Origin: Trebonia sp963822615
Lineage (GTDB): Bacteria; Actinomycetota; Actinomycetes; Streptosporangiales; Streptosporangiaceae
DNA length: 64,000 nt
Reading direction: 5' to 3'
Assembly: GCA_963822615.1 (NCBI GenBank)
Contig: CAWGIM010000015.1
Span: forward strand, 186,001 to 250,000
Shown: piece by piece, positions 34,004-43,019 of the stretch
Layout of the letters: each line of letters starts with the position of its first letter
Numbering within the stretch: the stretch's first letter is position 1
The notes under the pieces: model-generated
Databases searched by the model: none
The model's input: only the letters and a program-made list of their open reading frames with translations
Told to the model about the DNA's origin: nothing
Position numbers and translations under genes: made by a program

Positions 34004-36121
34004 ATGGAAAACGACAATCCGGCGGGAACAACCGAGAACGAGGTGCCGGGTACCGACTACCGCTCCGCGGCACCGTTCCGGGCGGCGGTCAGCCGCCGCC
34101 GGTTCCTGCAGGTAGGCGGTGCGCTGGCGGGTGCCGCCGCCGTCGGGGCCGGTGCCAGCCAGCTGGGCGGCGTGTTCGGCGGTAACCAGGCGAGCGCGGC
34201 GACCGGCACGATCGCCGACCTCAAGCACGTGGTCATCCTGATGCAGGAGAACCGGTCGTTCGACCACTACTTCGGCACCCTGCGGGGGGTCCGCGGCTTC
34301 GCCGACAAGCAGCCGCTGAAGTACCAGAACGGCACCACGGTCTTCGACCAGCCGGACAAGTCGCGGACCGACCTGGGCTACCTGATGCCCTTCCACATGG
34401 ACTCCACCAAGGTGGACGCGCAGAACGCGGGCGACCTCGACCACAGCTGGGCGGGTGACCACAGCGCGCGCAACGGCGGGCTGTGGAACAACTGGGTGCC
34501 GGCCAAGACCGAGCAGGCAATGGGCTACTTCACCCGCGACGACCTGCCGTTCAACTACGCGCTGGCGGACGCCTTCACCATCTGCGACGGGTACCACCAG
34601 TCGATCCTCGGGCCGACCAGCCCGAACCGGATGTACTTCTGGACCGGCACGTCACACGGCTGGACGTCCAACCCGCCGGACTACACGGTCGAGTTCACCA
34701 ACGTCACCACGTATCCCGAACTGCTGCTGAAGGCCGGGGTCTCGTGGCAGGTGTACACCAACCACGAGGTGGGCGACGGCAGCGGCAACGACGGCTGGGT
34801 TGGTGACTACGGCGACAACCCGCTCTGGTTCTACCAGCAGTACCAGGCGTCGGAGAAGGCCACCACGGCGGCCGGGCAGCAGCTCGCCAAGCAGGGCGCG
34901 GTCCAGCCGTGGCAGCCGAACGCGGGCACCGCGCTCGGGCCGAATCACGTTAACCACGTGCTCGCCCAGTTCATCGCCGACTGCTCCGCCAGCAAGCTTC
35001 CCCAGGTCTCCTGGATTGTCGCGCCCTATGAGTACTCCGAGCACCCGGCGGCCAGCCCGAGCTACGGGGCGCATTACGCGCGGACGGTGCTCGAGGCACT
35101 GATGAGCAACCAGGCGCTGTGGGAATCCACGGCACTGTTCATCACCTACGACGAGCACGACGGTTACTTCGACCACGTGCCGCCTGGATTTCCCGAGGCT
35201 TCGGTGACCAGCGAGTACATCGGCGGGCTGCCGATCGGCCCCGGACCCCGGGTGCCGATGATCATCTGCTCGCCGTGGACCCGCGGCGGGTACGTCGACT
35301 CCAACAGCTACGACCACACGTCGATGCTGCGCTTCCTCGAGACCTGGACCGGCGTCCAGGCGCCCAACATCACCGCCTGGCGGCGGTCGGTGACCGGCGA
35401 CCTGACCGCGGCGTTCGACTTCGGCCGCCCCGACTTCTCCGTTCCGACGCTGCCGGACACGGTGCCGCTGATCACCCAGTCCGATCAGGAGAAATCCTTC
35501 CCGGCCGTCACCGCGCCCGCTGAGGGTGCCCAGGTGGTTCCGGCCCAGGAGCCCGGGACCCGGCCGCACCGCCCGAGCCAGCTGATGCCGCACGCCGATG
35601 TCATCGTCAACCGTTCCGCGCACACGGTCACCGCGACCATGACCAACGCGGGCCAGGTCGGCGTCTCCCTCATCGTCTACCCCGACAAGTACCTGCCTGC
35701 CTCGGCGACGCCGTTCACCGTGGTCAAGGGCAGCAGCAAGACCTACACGTGGACCGCGACGCTGCCGGACAAGTACGGCTACGCGTTCTCCGTCTACGGC
35801 CCCGACGGGTTCGTCCGCTCGTTCGCGGGCGCCATCGTCGCCGCGGGCACCACGACCGGGCAGATTCCACGGGTGACGGCGACCCCGGTCACCGGGTCGG
35901 CGCGGTCGCTGCAGGTCGCGCTGGCCAATGACGGGACGACGGCGGTGACCTACACGCTGACGGCCAACGGCTACGCGGGCACCACCCAGACGAGCACCGT
36001 CGGCGGCGGTGCCAGCACCAGCCTCAGCTGGCCGGCCGACGCCGACGGCTATTACGACGTGATCATCACCGCTAACACCAGCGACGGCTTCACCCGCCGC
36101 TACGCCGGGCGTATCGCCTGA
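34004..36121 (+). CDS. Tat-exported phospholipase C (phosphoesterase family)
   Basis: A secreted enzyme splitting phosphatidylcholine-type lipids. The ATG at 34004, nine bases after GGAGGA, gives 705 residues; longer readings have no ribosome-binding site. The twin-arginine signal is SRRRFLQVGGALAGAAAVGA at 30-49. The catalytic domain contains ENRSFDHYFG (about 78-87), DGYHQSILGPTSPNRMYFWTG with the nucleophile-type motif, and EHDGYFDHVPPG with metal ligands. Two C-terminal DUF756 beta domains follow, each starting like DVIVNRSAHTVTATMTNAGQ. The arrangement is that of mycobacterial PlcA-D. It probably acts in phosphate or lipid scavenging. The MarR-type tandem operator lies upstream. Confidence 0.92.
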   Translation: MENDNPAGTTENEVPGTDYRSAAPFRAAVSRRRFLQVGGALAGAAAVGAGASQLGGVFGGNQASAATGTIADLKHVVILMQENRSFDHYFGTLRGVRGFADKQPLKYQNGTTVFDQPDKSRTDLGYLMPFHMDSTKVDAQNAGDLDHSWAGDHSARNGGLWNNWVPAKTEQAMGYFTRDDLPFNYALADAFTICDGYHQSILGPTSPNRMYFWTGTSHGWTSNPPDYTVEFTNVTTYPELLLKAGVSWQVYTNHEVGDGSGNDGWVGDYGDNPLWFYQQYQASEKATTAAGQQLAKQGAVQPWQPNAGTALGPNHVNHVLAQFIADCSASKLPQVSWIVAPYEYSEHPAASPSYGAHYARTVLEALMSNQALWESTALFITYDEHDGYFDHVPPGFPEASVTSEYIGGLPIGPGPRVPMIICSPWTRGGYVDSNSYDHTSMLRFLETWTGVQAPNITAWRRSVTGDLTAAFDFGRPDFSVPTLPDTVPLITQSDQEKSFPAVTAPAEGAQVVPAQEPGTRPHRPSQLMPHADVIVNRSAHTVTATMTNAGQVGVSLIVYPDKYLPASATPFTVVKGSSKTYTWTATLPDKYGYAFSVYGPDGFVRSFAGAIVAAGTTTGQIPRVTATPVTGSARSLQVALANDGTTAVTYTLTANGYAGTTQTSTVGGGASTSLSWPADADGYYDVIITANTSDGFTRRYAGRIA

Positions 36122-36226
36122 CGTCAGCCGCCGTGGCAACGCGAGTGAGCTAAGGGGCCGTCGGTGCCATCGAGGTTCAGATGAAGCCCCAATAGAGGCT
36201 GAACCAAAGCAATAATCGAAATTTTT

Positions 36227-36280
36227 CATGATCACGGAAACTTTTTGGCGTGATCACGCCAAAAAGTTTCCGTGATCATG
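36227..36280. repeat. Perfect 54-bp palindrome
   Basis: The sequence starting CATGATCACGGAAACTTTTT equals its own reverse complement over all 54 bases, centred on TGATCA at 36251-36256; TGATCA occurs three times. The flanks break the symmetry at once (t36226, c36281). In RNA it would form a 24-bp or longer hairpin. It may be a terminator of the phospholipase gene, a dispersed palindromic repeat, or a protein-binding site. Confidence 0.9.
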
Positions 36281-36393
36281 CTCTTGGCCAGTATCTCCGC
36301 CTTCTTTGGCGCGTCATTGCGGCTACGTGGCCCAACCAGCGTGGCGACTTGCCGCGGGGTGCCGCGTACGTGCGAGCGGCGAGAGAGGCGAGA

Positions 36394-36423
36394 GAAAGGG
36401 CCCGCCTGCGGCGGGTCCCTTTC
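36394..36423 (+). terminator. Candidate terminator hairpin
   Basis: GAAAGGG-CCCGCC (36394-36406) pairs with GGCGGG-T-CCCTTTC (36410-36423) around a TGC loop with one bulged base. It is oriented to end plus-strand transcription running past the phospholipase gene. Confidence 0.5.
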
Positions 36424-36558
36424 ACCTACACCGCACCTTCACGGACACCGCACCCGGGCCACCGGCGGCCGTGACGGCGTGGCGTCCCGGGCGATTTTGT
36501 ACCTCAAGTCCGATTCTGCCGCCCTCGCATCGACAGTCACCCAGTGTGCATTCGTCGC

Positions 36559-36616
36559 GTAATCGAACGGCAGCTCCAAGTGCCCCGGGAATCGCCGACA
36601 CCGGCAGTTCGATTAC
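36559..36616. repeat. Inverted repeat with 10-bp arms
   Basis: GTAATCGAAC (36559-36568) and GTTCGATTAC (36607-36616) are exact complements separated by 38 bases. Its role is unknown; it may be a stem of a structured transcript or two half-sites. Confidence 0.6.
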
Positions 36617-36941
36617 GTACCGTAATGGCTGCTGGGCAGGCCTGCGGCCTGGCGAGCCGTGTTTACCGGCCACGATGAAGATTTTGCCGTGATGGGGTGA
36701 ACCGCCGCGTAGGTCGTTGCGTATCACTATGTGACGAGTTACGGTCGGTAAGGGACTTCGTCGCCAAGGGGCGGCGATGTCTGGGTCGGGTGTGACTGAA
36801 GGAAACTTGAGTATCAGATCGATGCGGTTTGTTCGGCTCTAATGCGGCCCGTGCGGTCGTTTTATGCCGCACAATGGAGCACGGGATCGGCGGTAGCCCG
36901 GCCGTATCTGACTGCCAGGTCGGACGGGCAGAGGAGTGATG

Positions 36942-37295
36942 GTGCGAAGGCTCAGCGTTGCTAGCCTCGATAGCGGTGCGGAGTCACCCGTGTACGGTGC
37001 AGCGCCGTCGGTGCCGGGGGATCCCGCGGGCCGGTTCCTCCCGACCGGCCGGGCGGTGTGCGACCGCAGCGCGTGGCGCGGCGGCCCAGTGTCCGGTTGC
37101 CCAGTGCCCGGCGGCACAGCTCATGACGCGGCAGTGGCCGGCCTGATGTCTTCCCGGACCCCGGCGGCAGTGCCCGTCGTCGCCAGGCCGGAGCGACGCG
37201 CGGCAACTTACGACATGTCGGTGTTCGACCGGCAAAGCGGAAGATGGTATGTAAAGGACATCCGTGCATCTACGCAGCCGATGGGTACCCCATGA
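36942..37295 (+). CDS. Small protein upstream of the secretion locus, VirB8/TcpC-like C-terminus
   Basis: A frame of about 117 codons from GTG 36942, five bases after GAGGAG. The first 80 residues show no family resemblance and are rich in Arg, Gly and Pro. The end reads YDMSVFDRQSGRWYVKDIRA, which shares the pattern Y-x-x-[ST]-V-x4-SG-x-W-x-V-x-DI with the end of the secretion protein at 45412-46086 (YAVTVQQAASGWQVSDI). That is the last strand pair of an NTF2-like TcpC/VirB8 fold. It may be a remnant of a duplicated gene or a true small component. Codon use is less G+C-biased than in its neighbours. Confidence 0.4.
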   Translation: MRRLSVASLDSGAESPVYGAAPSVPGDPAGRFLPTGRAVCDRSAWRGGPVSGCPVPGGTAHDAAVAGLMSSRTPAAVPVVARPERRAATYDMSVFDRQSGRWYVKDIRASTQPMGTP

Positions 37296-37374
37296 CCCCC
37301 TCCGTGTCATCGCGGGTCGTACCTCGCGGCCCACGGCCCCCGCGCAAGCTCACTGATGTCCACGGAAGGGAAGG

Positions 37375-37638
37375 ATGATGTCCGTATCGATCATCGCCGC
37401 GGCGGCACCGCAAGCGGCGCTCAGCACCCAGGGTCTCGTCAACTACCTGCAGCAGCTTTTCGGCCCGCTATTTCTGGGAATAGTGGGTATCGTGGCGATC
37501 TTCTTCCTCTTCACGCGCGAGATCACCCGGTTCGTGCAATTCATCGTCCTCGCCGTCGCGATCGCCGTGGTCTTCTACACCCCGAGCATCGTCCAGACGC
37601 TGGCCAGTGGAATAGCGCACGCGCTCGGGGTCCACTGA
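37375..37638 (+). CDS. Small membrane protein, VirB2/TcpD-like, first gene of the secretion locus
   Basis: The 87 residues have an Ala-rich N-terminal segment that could be a signal, then two hydrophobic helices (FLGIVGIVAIFFLF and FIVLAVAIAVVFYTPSIV) joined by a short polar REITRF turn. This size and hairpin layout is that of pilin-like VirB2 or TcpD proteins of type IV secretion systems. The ribosome-binding site GGAAGGGAAGG lies directly before ATG 37375, so the second ATG at 37378 may be the true start. TcpE follows after 29 bases. The assignment relies on context more than on sequence. Confidence 0.7.
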   Translation: MMSVSIIAAAAPQAALSTQGLVNYLQQLFGPLFLGIVGIVAIFFLFTREITRFVQFIVLAVAIAVVFYTPSIVQTLASGIAHALGVH

Positions 37639-37667
37639 GCTAATTTCGCGCTGAGGAGTTCAGTCCT

Positions 37668-40550
37668 GTGGACCTGCCCACTTATACGAACATCTGGCGG
37701 ATAGAAAAGCGGCTGTACAAGCTTTATGATTTCCGGCTGCCGATGCCGCTGCCGATCAACTGGATAGCCGTATTCGCTGGGATCACGATCCCCTATATCA
37801 TCCTGCTGATCGCCATAGGGCTGCCCTTCAACCACACCCTGGTCTGGCTCTACGTGCTGCCGCCGGGGCTGCTCACCTGGCTCACCACCAGGCCCGTGAT
37901 CGAGAACAAGCGGCTGCCGGAGCTGGTCGAGTCGCAGCTGCGGTACCTGTCTGAGCCGCGGACTTACGTCCGTCTCGCCCCGTTGAGCGAGAAGGACCAG
38001 ATGATGCTCACGGCCCGCGTCTGGCGCAGCCGTCCTCCCCGGCGCAGCAAGGCGGCGGCCCCCGCGGCTGCCCGTTCGGCCGCCCGTCCGGCCCCTGCTC
38101 GGCTGGCGCTCCCCGCCAGCGAGGCGAGCAGGCAGGTGCAGCCGCTGCGAACGGGACCAGTACTCAGGCCCACCTCGGTCTTCCGTCCCGAGCGGGCGGC
38201 CGACGTGGCCGGGCCGGGACTTGTCGCCCCGGGCCAGCCGGCTGTCCAGGGCCGGCCGGGTCGCCCGCGCCCGGAGTCCGGGTCGCCGCAGCGGCTCCGG
38301 GTTCACGAGCGTTCCCGTACCCAGGACCGCCCGCCGCTGCCCGCGGCGGCCCGCGGCGGCCCGTGGCGTCCGCCGCTGCTGCCGAACGCCCGCACCGTGC
38401 TGCCCGCCCCCGCCCCCGGCGCGGACCAGGAGCAACTGGCCGCGCCCGCGAACCTTTTCGTCCCTGGCGGTTTCCTGCCTGGTGACCCGCCCGGCCGTCA
38501 GCAGCGGAGCGATGACGCGGTGCACGCCATGCCGGACGTCGCCCCGCCGGAGCCGGCGTCGGGCGCGTCCGGCTTGTTCAGGCCGGTCCCGTCGGTGCCG
38601 GTGCCGCCGGCGGCGCCGCCGGTACCGGCGATGCCGGTGCCGCCGGCGGCGGTCTACCCGGACCGCAGGCCGCCGCAGGCCGCCGTCCCGCCGTCGTCCC
38701 CGCCCGGGGCCCGGGTCAGCGGTGCCTTGCCTGCGCTGCCCGAACTGTCGCATGACGGCCCGCGGCGCCGCCCGGACGCCGACGGCAACCAGCAACCCGA
38801 GCAGCCGGCCGCGCGTGGTGCCTGGCCGGCCCCGGCGCCCGGGCTGGCGCCACCCGGCCCGGTCCGGCCGGCTCCGGTGGTACCGGCGGGCGGGCCGGCT
38901 CCGGCAGTGCCCGCGGCCCCGGCGGCCCCGGCGGCCCCGCCAGTGCCCGCCGCCCCGGCGGCTCCGGTCCAGCAAGCGTCGGCGGCGCCGGCTCCCGCGC
39001 CCGCCAGGCCTGCTCCCGGGCGGGCCACCCCCGCTCCCGGTCCGGCCATGCCAGCTTCCGGGTCAGCCGCGGCGCTCGACTGGCCGCTCCCGGCCCGGCC
39101 GCTGCGGTCGGTACCCTGGGTGCCGCCCGTCACCGCGGTCCCGCCCGGTGACTCGGTCCCGCCCGGTGACCCAGTCGCGCCCGGGAACCCAGTGCCGCCT
39201 GGAAGCGCTGCGCCGTCCGGGAACACCGGATCGGCCGACGCAACTGAGGACGGCGACCAGGCCCAGGCAGCGGACCGAGTCGCGCCCCCCGCTGCGGCCC
39301 CGGCAGACGCGGTCGCCGAGGCGACCGAGCGGCCCGAGGTATTCGACGCTACCGAGACGACCGGGATAGCTGATCCCGTCGAGACGGCCGAGCCGGCTGA
39401 GTGGCCTGAGGCAGTGCCCGGGTCGGCTGAGACCGGGCTTGGGCTGGCTGCTTATGCGGACAGGACGCCTGACGACGCCCCCGCTGTTGACGATGCAGCG
39501 ACCGTCGACGGTGCCGAAGCTGCTGACGTTGCCGCAGATGCTGATTACCCCGGCACTGCCGACGAGGCCGGCACTGCTGTCGCGTCCGGAGCAATTGAAA
39601 CGCCCGCCCCGGCGCCGCCCCCGGCACCGGCTGTCGAGCAGGTCGAGGACTCCGTCCGCCAGCCCGTCCCCACGGTGGAGCGGGCGCTCAGCGGACCCGG
39701 ACGGGACCGTAACGTCGCCTGGGGCGGCAAGGTCAAGATCGTCACCGGCAACGGCTCCGCCCAGGGGCCTGGTGCCCGCGACCAGGAGGCGCTGGACCGG
39801 AACCGCGCCCGGTTGCCGGTCGGCGAGCCGAAGCGCATCCTGGTGCTCGGCTGCACCACCGGCGCCGGGCAGTCGGTGACCGCCCTGATGGCCGCGTCCA
39901 TGCTGGCCAGCCTGCGCGAGCAGCCGGTGGCGGCGGTGGACCTGCATGACGGCACGCTGGCCCGGTACCGTGCCCCCGCCGCGTGGCTGGAGGAGCTGCT
40001 GGCCGGACGGCCGCCGCAGCACATCAGGGCCACCCGGCCGGACGGGCTGCACCCGACCCCCAAGCCAAGCCCGGCCCGGCTCGACGTGGTCGCCTCGCAC
40101 GAGCCGCTCGGTGACGGCGACGACATCAAGCTCGCTGTCCAGCTCAGCCGGCACTACCCGCTGTCGGTGCTCGACCCGGGGGCGGCCGGCCTGACCCGGC
40201 TGCTCAAGATCACCGATCAGCTGGTGGTGGTCGTCCCGGCCAGTGCCGACGCGGCCGGCGCGCTCGCCGACACCCGCGACTGGCTGGACAACAACGGCCA
40301 CGCGGACCTCGCCATGCAGGCGGTCACGGTGATCAACGGGGTGAGCCGCCGCTCGCTGCCTGACGTCGAGCGCGCCGAGTCGATCGCCCGGGGCCGCTCC
40401 CGCGCCATCGTCCGCGTCCCCTGGGACGACATGCTGCCGGTAGCCGCCACCGGCCCGACCACGCTCCGGCCGCAGACGCGGGTTGCCTACACCGCGCTGG
40501 CCGGGGTACTCGTCGCGGGCCTGTCCGCCGCTCCCGTAAGGAATAAGTGA
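37668..40550 (+). CDS. TcpE domain fused to a ParA/MinD-like ATPase domain
   Basis: A 960-residue fusion starting at GTG nine bases after GAGGAG. Residues 1-120 match TcpE/PrgI-type conjugation proteins: YTNIWRIEKRLYKLYDFRLP, then two membrane helices (WIAVFAGITIPYIILLIAIG and VWLYVLPPGLLTWL). About 130-670 is a very long Pro/Ala/Arg-rich linker. The last 250 residues fold like ParA/MinD: RILVLGCTTGAGQSVTALMA near 722, AAVDLHDGTLARYRAP, VVVVPASADAAGALADTRDW. The P-loop reads CTTGAGQS, with Gln in place of the Lys needed for ATP hydrolysis. TcpE is normally a separate 100-150-residue protein, so a fused ATPase-like tail is unusual. Confidence 0.78.
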   Translation: MDLPTYTNIWRIEKRLYKLYDFRLPMPLPINWIAVFAGITIPYIILLIAIGLPFNHTLVWLYVLPPGLLTWLTTRPVIENKRLPELVESQLRYLSEPRTYVRLAPLSEKDQMMLTARVWRSRPPRRSKAAAPAAARSAARPAPARLALPASEASRQVQPLRTGPVLRPTSVFRPERAADVAGPGLVAPGQPAVQGRPGRPRPESGSPQRLRVHERSRTQDRPPLPAAARGGPWRPPLLPNARTVLPAPAPGADQEQLAAPANLFVPGGFLPGDPPGRQQRSDDAVHAMPDVAPPEPASGASGLFRPVPSVPVPPAAPPVPAMPVPPAAVYPDRRPPQAAVPPSSPPGARVSGALPALPELSHDGPRRRPDADGNQQPEQPAARGAWPAPAPGLAPPGPVRPAPVVPAGGPAPAVPAAPAAPAAPPVPAAPAAPVQQASAAPAPAPARPAPGRATPAPGPAMPASGSAAALDWPLPARPLRSVPWVPPVTAVPPGDSVPPGDPVAPGNPVPPGSAAPSGNTGSADATEDGDQAQAADRVAPPAAAPADAVAEATERPEVFDATETTGIADPVETAEPAEWPEAVPGSAETGLGLAAYADRTPDDAPAVDDAATVDGAEAADVAADADYPGTADEAGTAVASGAIETPAPAPPPAPAVEQVEDSVRQPVPTVERALSGPGRDRNVAWGGKVKIVTGNGSAQGPGARDQEALDRNRARLPVGEPKRILVLGCTTGAGQSVTALMAASMLASLREQPVAAVDLHDGTLARYRAPAAWLEELLAGRPPQHIRATRPDGLHPTPKPSPARLDVVASHEPLGDGDDIKLAVQLSRHYPLSVLDPGAAGLTRLLKITDQLVVVVPASADAAGALADTRDWLDNNGHADLAMQAVTVINGVSRRSLPDVERAESIARGRSRAIVRVPWDDMLPVAATGPTTLRPQTRVAYTALAGVLVAGLSAAPVRNK

Positions 40551-42991
40551 TGAGCGCGAAGTCGAAGGGCCGCAAGCGGCTGGCGATCCGGTACTTCGAC
40601 GACCGGGTGCTGCTCACCGACACCCACGCGTGGGCGTACTACCGGGTGCCGTCGGTCTCGTATGAGTTCACCACGCCCGATGAGCGCGAGGCGCTGTGCA
40701 CCAACATCACCGTGGCCCTGGCGGCGATCAGGATGCAGGACGCGGAGGTCCACCTGCGGATCGCGCACCGGCCCTACCCGGCGGTGGAGTGGGCCACCGG
40801 CCTGGACGCCACCAGTGACGGCGGCCCCGGCTGGCGCGAGTACCTGGAGGAGATCTACCAGCACGTTTGGGCTAAGGACTTCTGGTCCAAGGAGATCTAC
40901 CTGGGGGTCAGGCTGGGCCAGCGGTCGGTGCGGGCGCAGCTCACCGACGGCCTGTTCGGCAGCTTCCGCAACAGCTACCGCACGGCGGACCGCGGTCCGG
41001 ACGATGACGCGGTGCCGGCCGGCGAGGTCGGTAAGTGGACGGAGCAGGCGGAGCGGCTCGGCCGCGCACTGACCGCGTCCGCGCTGGCCGCCCGGCATGC
41101 CTCCGCCCGCGAGGTGGCGTGGCTGTTCCGGCACACCCTGATGGGCTCGCTGGGCGACCCGCCGCCGTCCGCCACCCGCCGCCGGGCCTGGGGCCAGGGC
41201 GAGATCGAGCAGCTCTACGAGGGCTCGGTGCACAACGGGCGCAACATGCTGCGGCTAGAGCAGGTGCAGGGCGACTCCTGGGCGGCCTTCTTGTCGTTCG
41301 CCCGGTTCCCCGACCTGATGGCCTTCCCCGACGGGGAGCCGTGGCTGCACTACGCCGACTCGCTGCCGTTCCCGGTGGAGATCTCATCCCGGATGAGCCT
41401 CATCCCGCCGGGCAAGGCGTCGAAGGACGTGTCACGGCGGCTAGCGCACGCCCGCGACATGGACGCGCACATCCGCGAGGCGGGCGCGGAGGCGCCGATC
41501 GCGCTGGCCGAGCAGATCGCCGCCGCCCGGATGCTGGAGCACGGCATCACCAAGGAGCGGCTGCCGTTCGTATACGGCTGGCACCGGGTGATCGTCACCG
41601 CGCCGACCAGGGAGCTGTGCGTGCGCCGGGTCGAGGCGGTCACCGAGCACTACCGGGACATCGGCATCGACCTGGTCAACTCGACCGGCGACCAGTTCTC
41701 CCTGCTCTCGGAGTCGCTGCCCGGCGAGAAGGTGCGGCTGTCCTCCTACGTGCAGCGCCAGCCGCTTTACACGATCGCCGGCGGCATGCCGACGGCGACG
41801 GTGGAGCTCGGTGACCGGATCGCCGAGGGCGTCGGCTGGATCGGCCCGTACATCGGCGAGACGCTCGGCCGGGCCCGCTCGGTCGTCCACTTCGACCCGA
41901 TGCTGGCGGCGGCCAGGAACCGGCCGACCGCGGTCGCCATCACCGGCGAGCCCGGCGGCGGCAAGACCACCCTCGCGATGCTGCTGATCTACCAGCTGGC
42001 GCTGCGCGGCGCGACGATCGCGGTCATCGACCCCAAGGGCGACGCCGAGCCGCTGGCGGAGTTCCTCGGCAAGACCGGCCGCAAGGCGCGGGTGCTCCCG
42101 CTGTCGTCGGCCGCGGCCGGCCTGCTCGACCCGTTCTCCTTCGGCGACGACCTGGCCGAGAAGCGCACGATGGCGACCGAGACGCTGCGGCTGCTGCTGC
42201 CGCGGATGAGCGAGGAGCGCGAGTCGGCCATGATCCAGGCGGTCGGCGCGGTGGCGGCCGGGCCGCGGCCCAGCCTGGGCAAGGTGGTCCGGCTGCTGGA
42301 GGAGTCTGACGACCCGGCCTGGAAGAACCTGGGCGCGGTCATGCGCTCGGTCTCCGAGATGCGCCTGGCGCGGCTGTGCTTCGCCCCGTCGGGCGGCCAG
42401 CAGATCGACGCCCAGGGCTGGACCACGGTGTTCACCCTGGGCGGGCTTACCCTGCCGGACACCACCACCGGCCGGGAAGACTACTCCTACGAGCAGCGGC
42501 TCTCGGTGGCGCTGCTCTACCTCGTCTCGCAGTTCGCCCGGCGGCTGATGAACGGCGTCGACCGGACCGCGCCGAAGGCGATCTTCCTCGACGAGGCCTG
42601 GGCGATCACGTCCACCCCGGAGGGGGCCAAGCTCGTTCCCGAGGTATCCCGGATGGGGCGGTCACGCAACACCGCGCTCGTCCTTATCTCGCAGAACGCC
42701 GGTGACCTGCTGCACGAGCAGGTAACCAACTGCATTTCCAGTGTTTTCGCGTTCCGCTCGTCGGAGCGTTCCGAGGTGGCGAACGTCATGTCGCTCCTCG
42801 GTGTGGAGCCGACCGAGGAGCACAAGGCGAGCCTTCGTGCCCTCGGCAACGGCGAGTGCATTTTCCGTGACCTCGACGACCGCGCGGGCCGCATCGGCGT
42901 CGATCTCGTATCCGAAGATCTACGGGACTGGATCGATACAAACCCGACACGAGCTCGCCGGCCTCAGCCGGCGGCGACGACCTCTCCGTAA
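40550..42991 (+). CDS. VirB4/TcpF-like conjugation ATPase
   Basis: The energising ATPase of a type IV secretion system. The 813 residues start at ATG 40550, sharing one base with the TGA of the TcpE fusion. The N-terminal half is the VirB4 membrane-contact domain. The C-terminal ATPase has Walker A TGEPGGGKTTLA near residue 463, Walker B KAIFLDEAWAI near 680 and the later LVLISQNAGDLLHEQVTNCI. Its spacing and length fit VirB4/TcpF/TraE proteins. ESX-type or FtsK-type features are absent, so this is a transport motor rather than a coupling protein. Confidence 0.9.
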   Translation: MSAKSKGRKRLAIRYFDDRVLLTDTHAWAYYRVPSVSYEFTTPDEREALCTNITVALAAIRMQDAEVHLRIAHRPYPAVEWATGLDATSDGGPGWREYLEEIYQHVWAKDFWSKEIYLGVRLGQRSVRAQLTDGLFGSFRNSYRTADRGPDDDAVPAGEVGKWTEQAERLGRALTASALAARHASAREVAWLFRHTLMGSLGDPPPSATRRRAWGQGEIEQLYEGSVHNGRNMLRLEQVQGDSWAAFLSFARFPDLMAFPDGEPWLHYADSLPFPVEISSRMSLIPPGKASKDVSRRLAHARDMDAHIREAGAEAPIALAEQIAAARMLEHGITKERLPFVYGWHRVIVTAPTRELCVRRVEAVTEHYRDIGIDLVNSTGDQFSLLSESLPGEKVRLSSYVQRQPLYTIAGGMPTATVELGDRIAEGVGWIGPYIGETLGRARSVVHFDPMLAAARNRPTAVAITGEPGGGKTTLAMLLIYQLALRGATIAVIDPKGDAEPLAEFLGKTGRKARVLPLSSAAAGLLDPFSFGDDLAEKRTMATETLRLLLPRMSEERESAMIQAVGAVAAGPRPSLGKVVRLLEESDDPAWKNLGAVMRSVSEMRLARLCFAPSGGQQIDAQGWTTVFTLGGLTLPDTTTGREDYSYEQRLSVALLYLVSQFARRLMNGVDRTAPKAIFLDEAWAITSTPEGAKLVPEVSRMGRSRNTALVLISQNAGDLLHEQVTNCISSVFAFRSSERSEVANVMSLLGVEPTEEHKASLRALGNGECIFRDLDDRAGRIGVDLVSEDLRDWIDTNPTRARRPQPAATTSP

Positions 42992-43019
42992 GTACCGCCG
43001 AATACAGGAGCCTCCCGAG

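Larger units (their letters stand above)
36122..36941. other. 820-bp gene-poor region upstream of the secretion locus
   Basis: No convincing gene. It holds, in order: a short inverted repeat (GGTTCAG 36174-36180 / CTGAACC 36199-36205) 50 bp past the phospholipase stop, a perfect 54-bp palindrome (36227-36280), a hairpin that may be a terminator (36394-36423), and an inverted repeat with 10-bp arms (36559-36568 / 36607-36616). Composition is more A+T-rich than any nearby gene. Some of it may encode a structured RNA. Confidence 0.5.
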
